Shown here: positions 44,022 to 50,991 of the stretch, in pieces
Layout of the letters: every line of letters starts with the position of its first letter
How positions within the stretch are numbered: the stretch's first letter is position 1
Assembly: GCA_000746015.1 (NCBI GenBank)
Contig: KN050797.1
Coordinates: forward strand, 116,675 to 180,674
From: Lachnospiraceae bacterium MA2020
GTDB taxonomy: Bacteria > Bacillota > Clostridia > Lachnospirales > Lachnospiraceae
Direction of reading: 5' to 3'
DNA: 64,000 bases
Translations under genes and position numbers: made by a program
The notes under the pieces: generated by a model
Seen by the model: the letters and a program-made list of their open reading frames with translations, nothing else
Told to the model about the DNA's origin: nothing
Databases searched by the model: none

Positions 44022-45320
44022 ATGAACATTATTTTATTATCAGGCGGATCAGGCAAAAGATTATGGCCTTTATCTAATGATATCCGCTCTAAGCAGTTTA
44101 TTAAGATTTTCAAAAAAGAAGATGGTGAATATGAGTCTATGGTTCAGCGCATATATAGTCAGATTAAGACTGTAGATCCTTATGCTACGGTGACCATTGC
44201 TACTTCAAAGTCACAGGTATCTTCAATTCATAATCAGCTTGGTGAAAACGTTGGTATAAGTGTTGAGCCGTGCCGTCGTGACACTTTTGCAGCAATAGCT
44301 CTTGCTACAGCTTATCTTCATGATGTGATGAATGTACCGGAGGATGAAGCTGTTGTAGTATGCCCGGTTGATCCATATGTGGATCTTTCATATTTTGAGT
44401 GTGTAAATGAGCTCTACAAGGTTGCTGAGAATGGGGATAAAAACCTTGTCCTTATGGGAATTCAGCCAACATATCCATCTGAGAAGTACGGATATATTAA
44501 GCCTAATGCTAATGGATATACATTTACTGAGAAGCCTAATGCAGAGAAGGCAGCTGAATATATTTCAGAGGGTGCTCTTTGGAATGGCGGAGTTTTTGCT
44601 TACAAGCTTTCATATGTACTTGGAAAGAGCAAGGAGCTTCTTGGTACTTCGGATTATTCTGAATTATTTAGTAATTACAGCAATCTGAAAAAGATCTCTT
44701 TTGACTATGCTGTTGTTGAGCAGGAGACAAGTATTGAAGTTCTGCGATATTCCGGAGAATGGAAGGATCTGGGCACTTGGAATACGCTTACAGAAGCTAT
44801 GGCGGAGCCTATTATTGGTGATGGCAGGGTTAATGATAAGTGTGAAAATGTACATATTATCAATGAGCTTGGAATCCCGGTTCTTGGAATGGGACTTAAG
44901 GATGTTGTTATCAGTGCTTCTGCTGAAGGCATACTTGTATCTGATAAGGAGCAGAGCTCTTATATCAAGCCTTTTGTTGACGATATCAAGCAGCAGATCA
45001 TGTTTGCTGAGAAGTCATGGGGCAGCTACAGGGTTCTTGATGTGGAAGAAGGCAGTCTGACAGTCAAGGTTACATTAAATCCTGGTCATAAGATGAATTA
45101 TCATAGCCATCAGCAGAGAGACGAGATCTGGAATGTAATTGCCGGAACGGGTAAAACACTGGTTGACGGTATGGAGCAGCCAATTAGGCCTGGAGATGTG
45201 ATTACCATGGCTGCAGGCTGCAAGCATACGGTTATTGCAGGTGATGATGGTCTTCAGCTTATCGAAGTTCAGATTGGTTCTGAGATAAGTGTTGCAGATA
45301 AAAAAAAGTATGAGATGTAA
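44022..45320 (+). CDS. manC: Mannose-1-phosphate guanylyltransferase (type II PMI-GMP family)
   Basis: It makes GDP-mannose from mannose 1-phosphate and GTP for surface polysaccharide. The 432 residues begin with the nucleotidyltransferase signature LSGGSGKRLWPLSND and have SVEPCRRDTFAAIALA and the sugar-binding FTEKPNAEKA, then a C-terminal cupin domain (KMNYHSHQQRDEIWNVIAGT) as in bifunctional PMI-GMP enzymes. The N-terminal domain is shorter than in Gram-negative ManC (about 480 in total). It is followed 16 bp later by a separate type I isomerase, so its own isomerase activity may be redundant. A 144-bp gap after the broken integrase gene has a TATAAT at 43989-43994. Confidence 0.92.
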   Translation: MNIILLSGGSGKRLWPLSNDIRSKQFIKIFKKEDGEYESMVQRIYSQIKTVDPYATVTIATSKSQVSSIHNQLGENVGISVEPCRRDTFAAIALATAYLHDVMNVPEDEAVVVCPVDPYVDLSYFECVNELYKVAENGDKNLVLMGIQPTYPSEKYGYIKPNANGYTFTEKPNAEKAAEYISEGALWNGGVFAYKLSYVLGKSKELLGTSDYSELFSNYSNLKKISFDYAVVEQETSIEVLRYSGEWKDLGTWNTLTEAMAEPIIGDGRVNDKCENVHIINELGIPVLGMGLKDVVISASAEGILVSDKEQSSYIKPFVDDIKQQIMFAEKSWGSYRVLDVEEGSLTVKVTLNPGHKMNYHSHQQRDEIWNVIAGTGKTLVDGMEQPIRPGDVITMAAGCKHTVIAGDDGLQLIEVQIGSEISVADKKKYEM

Positions 45321-45336
45321 GGGACGGTGAGTAGTT

Positions 45337-46308
45337 ATGAATAAACCGTTTCTGCTGAGACCTACAGCTAAAGATTACCTTTGGGGTGGCAGCAGGCTTA
45401 ATGATGATTTTAATTTGGGAATTGATATAGATCCTTTTGCAGAAGCATGGGTATGCTCGGTACATCCTGATGGCCCTTCAGTTCTTGAAGATGGGCAGAA
45501 ATTAGCTGATGTAATTAAATTACACCCGGGATATCTTGGAACACATGCACAGACTGTTGCAGGTGGTGAGTTTCCGATTCTTATAAAGCTGATTGATGCG
45601 AAGAAGGATCTCAGTGTCCAAGTGCATCCGGATGATGATTATGCAAGAGAACACGAAAATTGTTCACTTGGCAAGTCAGAGATGTGGTATATTCTTGATG
45701 CTAAAGATGATGCTTCACTCGTGTACGGGTTTAATCGTGATGTCAATGAGCAGGAAGTCAGAAATGCTATTGCGGAAGGTACGGTTGAGAAGATGCTCAA
45801 CCATGTTCAGGTAAAGAAGAATGATCTGTTTTTTATTGAAGCGGGGACAGTCCATGCAATAGGTGCAGGCTGTCTTATTGCAGAGATACAGGAAAGCAGT
45901 AATCTTACTTACAGGTTATATGATTATAACAGACCTGATAAAGATGGGAAGCTTAGACCGCTTCACATAGATAAGTCTATGGAAGTGGCAAACTTAAAGA
46001 GCAGCGCTGCTCCGCGCCAGCCGATGAGAGTTCTTAGATATGAAAATGGTGCAGCGAGTGAGTTACTTACAAGATGCAAGTATTTTCAGGTTGAAAGAGT
46101 GCTTCTAAACACAGAAGGTCGTAAGATGCCGAAATTTAAGACAGGAGAGAATAGCTTTCATGTTTTACTTTGTGTTGATGGATGTGGAGTGTTACTTGGA
46201 GATGGCGTTGATATTCCATTCTTCAAGGGAGACTGCATTTTTGTACCGGCAAATTCCGTAGAATTGAAATTACATGGAAGAGCGCAACTGCTGAATGTTA
46301 GTTGCTGA
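45337..46308 (+). CDS. manA: Mannose-6-phosphate isomerase, type I (class ManA)
   Basis: ManA interconverts fructose 6-phosphate and mannose 6-phosphate, feeding GDP-mannose synthesis. The 323 residues match the short Firmicute ManA form. Zinc ligands and active-site words are visible: LSVQVHPDDDYA (Gln/His), the Glu in KSEMWYILD, the His in AGTVHAIGAG, and ESSNLTYRLYDYNR. It is 16 bp after manC, and GGGACGG precedes the ATG, so the two are one operon. A bidirectional terminator follows. Confidence 0.95.
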   Translation: MNKPFLLRPTAKDYLWGGSRLNDDFNLGIDIDPFAEAWVCSVHPDGPSVLEDGQKLADVIKLHPGYLGTHAQTVAGGEFPILIKLIDAKKDLSVQVHPDDDYAREHENCSLGKSEMWYILDAKDDASLVYGFNRDVNEQEVRNAIAEGTVEKMLNHVQVKKNDLFFIEAGTVHAIGAGCLIAEIQESSNLTYRLYDYNRPDKDGKLRPLHIDKSMEVANLKSSAAPRQPMRVLRYENGAASELLTRCKYFQVERVLLNTEGRKMPKFKTGENSFHVLLCVDGCGVLLGDGVDIPFFKGDCIFVPANSVELKLHGRAQLLNVSC

Positions 46309-46343
46309 GGCAATTTTATATAACAAATATTGAATAAAGAATG

Positions 46344-46382
46344 TCCCGGTTTTGGCGATTTTGCTGAAACCGGGATTTTTTG
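46344..46382. terminator. Terminator between manA and the Rpn-like nuclease gene
   Basis: TCCCGGTTT (46344-46352) pairs with AAACCGGGA (46367-46375), followed by a T-run. The minus-strand nuclease gene ends 27 bp to the right, so the hairpin probably also serves that gene. Confidence 0.85.
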
Positions 46383-46408
46383 CTTCATACGAGGAAATAT
46401 CAAAGAAA

Positions 46409-47314
46409 TCATACATTTTTTGAGGTGCTTCTTTTTGATGCTTCTTTAAGCAGTGATTCTATCTGGGAATCATCGTAGCTATAAGATTCAACAATATCCT
46501 GTTTGATTTCGCTATCTGGGATGTGATGCTTACGGCTGATGAGTATTTGTTTTATAGCATCTTCACGACGTGTATCACGTATAAGGCCTCTTTCATAATC
46601 AATCTGTCTCATATATTTAACTGTCACCTCCGATTGTGATTTTACCTTGGAAACAATGTTGTCCAAAGTTTCAACATCATCATTAGAAGCTGATTTATCT
46701 CCGTGTACTATATATTTTAGCAGTTCCTGGATTCTTTTTCCATAGGCGTCATTGATAAAATTTGGTGTTCCGTCCGCATATAAGAAAATTACTTTTCGAC
46801 CATCATCATAGTTATAATCAGGGTGAGTAGAGAGGTGCATTTTGGCTTCGTAGTACATGCTGCCAAGTAAAAATGGATCATATGAAAGAATGATAATAGA
46901 GATGTAGTTGGGAAGCATATCATAGTCAGAACCGGAAGGCAGATTTTTACTGTCAGGAACAGCTGTATAGAAGCGAAGTCGTCTTGGTAGCTCATGACGA
47001 TCTGACTCACGGTTTTCCATTTCTATATTGTAAAGAGTTGATAAAAGTTCATCATCTTTTGGGAATGTGTCAATTTTTGCATCCATACGGATGGCATGAT
47101 AGATTGTATCAGCGGCTGAATATCCTTTTTGGACAGTAACATCAAGTATCTGAACTTTTTTATCCAACACATTTGAAAGAATGATATTTGCGATTTTCTT
47201 TGAATCTTCCTTATCCTCATTTGCGCTGTTCCAGAGGTAGTTATCTATAAGATTCATAGCCATTATTCGCTTTTGGGCTTCATTAAAAGTGATTTTTGTT
47301 TGATTGTTAGACAT
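46409..47314 (-). CDS. Rpn-family PD-(D/E)XK nuclease / putative transposase-like protein
   Basis: Rpn (PDDEXK_2) proteins are DNA nucleases that promote RecA-independent recombination; they often spread like mobile genes. This 301-residue member shows the family order: an Asp in VQILDVTVQKG, the acidic pair in YNIEMENRESD (relatives read E-x-Q), then PRRLRFYTA and the strand YISIIILSYDPF. The C-terminal half is helical and acidic, ending QIESLLKEASKRSTSKNV. ATG 47314 was chosen (AAAGGA six bases upstream); 26 extra in-frame codons before it lack a ribosome site. It lies alone between manA and glf on the opposite strand, which suggests an insertion into a sugar locus. Confidence 0.82.
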   Translation of the reverse strand: MSNNQTKITFNEAQKRIMAMNLIDNYLWNSANEDKEDSKKIANIILSNVLDKKVQILDVTVQKGYSAADTIYHAIRMDAKIDTFPKDDELLSTLYNIEMENRESDRHELPRRLRFYTAVPDSKNLPSGSDYDMLPNYISIIILSYDPFLLGSMYYEAKMHLSTHPDYNYDDGRKVIFLYADGTPNFINDAYGKRIQELLKYIVHGDKSASNDDVETLDNIVSKVKSQSEVTVKYMRQIDYERGLIRDTRREDAIKQILISRKHHIPDSEIKQDIVESYSYDDSQIESLLKEASKRSTSKNV

Positions 47315-47785
47315 AAAAAATCCTTTCGTTGTTAAATTGTAAATTTTGGATTGTTTGGTGAAGAACCATAAAATTGAACTAGTCCAAGACATCTTAATAT
47401 AAGCTCAAAATTAAAGAGGGGAAATATAGATATACTTCATATAGCAGGAAAGAATAGCAGCGTTTATAAGCGTATAAATATAAACTATGTAAAAAGGCAC
47501 AATAATACATAGCAACGCTGCATATATAAGAATCTATAAAAAATTTTGGGAACACTAGTCAAAGATGTGTTTGCAAGACTAGCTTATATAAGATGTCCTG
47601 TGGACTTGTATAGGTTAGCAGACAATGTATAATAATGCAAGTATATTTTTTAGAACAATAAAAAACATGGTCGCTTTACACAAATGGGGATATTGTGCTA
47701 AATTTATAGAAATGACTGATGTTACGGTTATTCTATAATTAAACGTCAAAGATATCTAATATAAATTAAGAGAGGAAAACATCTA
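47315..47785. other. 471-bp AT-rich gap between the Rpn-like gene and glf
   Basis: No gene or tRNA is supported. It holds a compound inverted repeat: GCAGCGTT (47457-47464) with AACGCTGC (47514-47521), enclosing CTATGT (47485-47490) with ACATAG (47507-47512). The rest is AT-rich with no clear consensus promoter; a TATAAT-like word lies near 47735 before glf. AGAGAGGA before the glf ATG is the only certain signal. Confidence 0.5.
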
Positions 47786-48904
47786 ATGTACGATTATTTA
47801 ATTGTCGGTGCCGGACTTTACGGTGCAGTCTGTGCGCGTCAGCTTACTGATGCAGGCAAGAAGGTTCTTGTGATAGATAAGAGATCACACATTGCGGGAA
47901 ATGTCTACACAGAGAAGATGGAAGGCATCAATGTTCATATTTACGGAGCACATATTTTCCATACAAACAACAAGAGCGTATGGGAATATGTCAATAGATT
48001 TTCTGTCTTCAATCGCTTTACAAATTCTCCTGTGGCTAATTATAAGGGTGAGCTTTATTCACTGCCTTTTAACATGTATACCTTCAATAAGATGTGGGGT
48101 GTTGTGACACCTGAGGAAGCAGCTGCAAAGATTGAAGAGCAGAGAAAAGCTGCAGGAATCGATAATCCGCAGAATCTTGAGGAGCAGGCTATCTCTTTGG
48201 TCGGAACAGATATTTATGAGAAGCTTATAAAGGGATATACTCAGAAGCAGTGGGGACGTCCTTGCGAGGATCTCCCTGCATTTATCATCAAGAGACTTCC
48301 GGTAAGACTTACATTTGATAACAATTATTTCAATGCTTTATATCAGGGAATACCGGTAGGCGGATATACTAAGATGGTTGAATCAATGCTTGATGGCATT
48401 GAGGTAAGACTTGATACTGATTACTTTGCTAACAAAGCTGAGCTTGACAGTCAGGCGGATAAAGTGATCTACACAGGTCCTATTGATGCATACTTTGACT
48501 ACAAACTTGGAAATCTTGAGTATCGTTCTGTTCGCTTTGAGACAGAAGTGCTTGATAAGCCAAACTTCCAGGGAAATGCTGCAGTGAACTACACTGATGC
48601 AGATACACCATGGACGCGTATTATAGAGCACAAGTGGTTTGAGTTTGGCAAGGATGAGGATGGAAATGATCTTCCAAAGACTGTTATTTCAAGAGAGTAC
48701 AGCTCTGAGTGGAAGCTTGGAGATGAGCCATATTATCCTGTAAATGATGAAAAGAACGGCAAGCTTTATGCAGATTACAAGGTTCTGGCTGATAAGGAGA
48801 CAAAGGTTATCTTTGGCGGAAGACTTGGTGAGTATAAGTACTACGACATGGATCAGGTAATAGCAGTAGCACTTGATAAGGCTGCTGAGCTATTGAAGGC
48901 GTGA
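47786..48904 (+). CDS. glf: UDP-galactopyranose mutase
   Basis: Glf converts UDP-galactopyranose into UDP-galactofuranose for surface glycans, using FADH-. The 372 residues match the family. The FAD-binding start is YLIVGAGLYGAVCARQL, followed by DKRSHIAGNVYTE, YGAHIFHTNN (family signature), the active-site region RFTNSPVANYKGELYSLPFN and YTQKQWGRP, and ending FGGRLGEYKYYDMDQVI. AGAGAGGA lies 9 bases before the ATG. It is alone, flanked by a terminator. With manC-manA it points to mannose- and galactofuranose-containing surface polymers. Confidence 0.97.
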   Translation: MYDYLIVGAGLYGAVCARQLTDAGKKVLVIDKRSHIAGNVYTEKMEGINVHIYGAHIFHTNNKSVWEYVNRFSVFNRFTNSPVANYKGELYSLPFNMYTFNKMWGVVTPEEAAAKIEEQRKAAGIDNPQNLEEQAISLVGTDIYEKLIKGYTQKQWGRPCEDLPAFIIKRLPVRLTFDNNYFNALYQGIPVGGYTKMVESMLDGIEVRLDTDYFANKAELDSQADKVIYTGPIDAYFDYKLGNLEYRSVRFETEVLDKPNFQGNAAVNYTDADTPWTRIIEHKWFEFGKDEDGNDLPKTVISREYSSEWKLGDEPYYPVNDEKNGKLYADYKVLADKETKVIFGGRLGEYKYYDMDQVIAVALDKAAELLKA

Positions 48905-48924
48905 TCAGATATATGGTTCAATTC

Positions 48925-48978
48925 AGAATCCCGACTGGGTGGTGAAAATCTTCCCGGCCGGGATTTCTGATTTGTTAA
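48925..48978 (+). terminator. Terminator after glf
   Basis: An imperfect stem pairs AGAATCCCG and CTGGG on the left with CCCGG and CGGGATTTCT on the right, around GTGAAAATC. The following T-tract (GATTTGTT) is moderate. Confidence 0.7.
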
Positions 48979-49004
48979 TAAAAAGTTAAAAATATAATTT
49001 TTTA

Positions 49005-49033
49005 TTTACAACATAATTGTTTTGATATATAAT
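49005..49033 (+). promoter_or_regulatory. Promoter placed directly on the DUF2752 start codon
   Basis: TTTACA (49005-49010) and TATAAT (49028-49033) have a 17-base spacer. The expected start point, about 49040, is only about 3 bases before the ATG at 49043, so the transcript would be leaderless. Confidence 0.7.
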
Positions 49034-49042
49034 GTTGAAATC

Positions 49043-49447
49043 ATGAGAGCAGAAAAATTAAATTCAAAACAAAGACAACGACTTAAAAATAGTTTAAAGA
49101 CAATGATCGGTCTTATGTTCTTAGGATTTCTGTATCTAAGTTTCTTTTACCATTTTGGTTTTGGTATTCCATGTATTATTAAGAAGTTAACAGGTTTAAA
49201 ATGTCCCGGATGTGGCATGTCACATGCACTTGTATCGGTTGTAAGAGGCGATATTGGCAGTGCATATGCTTATAATGCTCTTTCGGTCACACTGTTGCCG
49301 GTCTTGGGAGTCTATCTTGTTTTCAGGACTATTAGTTATGTAAAAGATGGAGACGAGGATTTTAAATGGTATGATATAGTTTTTCTGTTGGCATGTTTAG
49401 CAGTTTGTGTGGGATTTTTTATATACAGAAACTTTATTGCGATATGA
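49043..49447 (+). CDS. DUF2752 membrane protein
   Basis: A 134-residue membrane protein with the DUF2752 core GIPCIIKKLTGLKCPGCGMS near residue 50, in which CPGCGMSHA is the invariant motif, plus about three membrane segments. The function of DUF2752 is unknown; the Cys pair could bind a metal or undergo redox chemistry. No ribosome site is seen before ATG 49043, and the promoter analysis predicts a leaderless mRNA. A TTG at 49022 would fall upstream of the predicted transcription start. The next gene, 27 bp downstream, also combines a Cys-type ribbon with small membrane repeats. Confidence 0.88.
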   Translation: MRAEKLNSKQRQRLKNSLKTMIGLMFLGFLYLSFFYHFGFGIPCIIKKLTGLKCPGCGMSHALVSVVRGDIGSAYAYNALSVTLLPVLGVYLVFRTISYVKDGDEDFKWYDIVFLLACLAVCVGFFIYRNFIAI

Positions 49448-49473
49448 AAAAGAAGGAGGATAATTAAAAGTTT

Positions 49474-50907
49474 ATGTATTGCATTCATTGTGGAAAAGAG
49501 ATAGCGGAAGGAAGTAAATTCTGTACGTATTGTGGAGGTGCGCAAAATATCGGAGGTAATACTGCGAATAACACAGATGGGAATAGCTCAAATGATAGTA
49601 GCTCAAACGATAATTCAAAAGGTGGAATGTTTGATAATCTTGGAGAGAAGATAAACAGCACAATTGAAGATACAGCCAAAGAGTTTGAGGGTGAATTTAA
49701 GAATTTTGAGCAGTCAGCATCCAAGACGTTTGAAGGAGCAGCAGGAAAGTTTGAACAGGCAGCCGGTGCAGCAGGAGACATGAAGAAAAACTGGCGTGAC
49801 TATATGACTCCGGATAATTATGAGAAGTTTGCTGCATTTGCACTTTTACTTCCATTTATGATGGGGATGGTAAATATCTTTATATCCCGTATTTTTGGGC
49901 TTTTATCTCTCATTCCCGGAGTAGGAGTTATATTTGGGATTGTGCCGTTACTTGTAAAGATCCTGTTTTTGGTTTGCACCGGTGCGGGTATTGCAGCTTC
50001 AGCATATCAGATCGTTACATATAAAAATAAACAGGCTACATGGGCATATGTCACACTTGCCGGTAACGTACTTGCATTCATATCATGTCTTGGCTCTATT
50101 GCAGGATGGCATGGCGTATCATTTTTCCTTGGACTTTTGTGCTTTATCTTTGCTATTGATGCGATTTCAAGAGTTGTCCTCCAGAATAAAGGTATGGAAT
50201 CAGCACCTTCATTTAGTGAGGATATGCATGCTTATCGTGAAAAGTATGATCAGTATAAGGAGTATCAGGATAAAAATGATGAGAATAAAGGATATCCTGA
50301 ATCATACTTTGATGGAGAAGGCACAACACTGCTTGGTCTTATAATATTGTCAGCATTGGTAAGCATGGTTACTTGCGGTATCGCTGCTCCATGGATGATC
50401 TGCAAGGTCACAAAGTGGAAATTACAGCATACAGTAATTGATGGCAGAAGGCTTGACTTTGATGGTGACGGTGCTACACTCCTTGGAAATTGGATTCTCT
50501 GGGAGGTACTTACAGTTATTACATGTGGAATTTATAGTTTCTTTGTTTTCGTAGCATTGAAAAAGTGGGAATTAAAGCATACATTTTATGCTGATGATCC
50601 TTCAAACAGGGGAATATTTGATGGAAACAGCTTACAGTTCCTTGGATATGGTATCTTAGAAGACGTTATCATCCTCCTTACCTGCGGTCTTGGAACACCT
50701 TGGGCGATCACTATGGTACAAAGATGGCTTGTACGTCATTCTGTAATCGGTGAGGACAGACTTAAGTTTGTCGGTACTGCTTTAGGCTTACTTGGTCAGT
50801 TCCTTATTATATGGCTCTTGACATGTGTAACATGCGGCATATATTATCCTTGGGGAGTAGTAAGAATGAATAAATATCTGACATCACATACACATGTGGA
50901 TAGATAA
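49474..50907 (+). CDS. Zinc-ribbon membrane protein with four tandem ~50-residue repeats (DUF898-like)
   Basis: A 477-residue protein. It has an N-terminal zinc ribbon (YCIHCGKEIAEGSKFCTYCG), an Asn/Ser-rich linker, a helical stretch rich in FEQAA-type repeats (about 60-105), membrane segments (about 120-220), then four tandem units starting at Phe279, Phe329, Phe382 and Phe432. Each unit opens F(D/V)G-x5-LG and contains T-C-G-(I/L) about 20 residues later, then a Trp/Lys-rich turn and an H(T/S) near its end. The repeated membrane unit resembles domains labelled DUF898 (YjgN), but the match is by eye. AAGGAGG lies 14 bases before the ATG, an unusually long spacer. It follows the DUF2752 gene by 27 bp. 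Confidence 0.82.
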   Translation: MYCIHCGKEIAEGSKFCTYCGGAQNIGGNTANNTDGNSSNDSSSNDNSKGGMFDNLGEKINSTIEDTAKEFEGEFKNFEQSASKTFEGAAGKFEQAAGAAGDMKKNWRDYMTPDNYEKFAAFALLLPFMMGMVNIFISRIFGLLSLIPGVGVIFGIVPLLVKILFLVCTGAGIAASAYQIVTYKNKQATWAYVTLAGNVLAFISCLGSIAGWHGVSFFLGLLCFIFAIDAISRVVLQNKGMESAPSFSEDMHAYREKYDQYKEYQDKNDENKGYPESYFDGEGTTLLGLIILSALVSMVTCGIAAPWMICKVTKWKLQHTVIDGRRLDFDGDGATLLGNWILWEVLTVITCGIYSFFVFVALKKWELKHTFYADDPSNRGIFDGNSLQFLGYGILEDVIILLTCGLGTPWAITMVQRWLVRHSVIGEDRLKFVGTALGLLGQFLIIWLLTCVTCGIYYPWGVVRMNKYLTSHTHVDR

Positions 50908-50921
50908 TTAAGGATAAAATA

Positions 50922-50967
50922 TGGTATAATTTATAGGTTATTGGATTTTTATGATCCGATAACCTAT
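50922..50967 (+). promoter_or_regulatory. Extended -10 promoter overlapping a 14-bp inverted repeat before the AraC-GH39 gene
   Basis: TGGTATAAT (50922-50930) is an extended -10 element. Directly after it, ATAGGTTATTGGAT (50933-50946) pairs with ATCCGATAACCTAT (50954-50967), one G-U wobble and a 7-base loop. The repeat covers the expected start point. It may be an operator, or a hairpin in the mRNA leader that also ends transcription from the previous gene; the T-tract is poor, which favours the operator reading. Confidence 0.6.
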
Positions 50968-50991
50968 TATTAGTTTAAAGGATGGCATTTA

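Noticed and set aside
47315-47785. tRNA or small RNA gene in the gap before glf
   Set aside because: No cloverleaf or T-loop motif; only an inverted repeat without T-tract or promoter.
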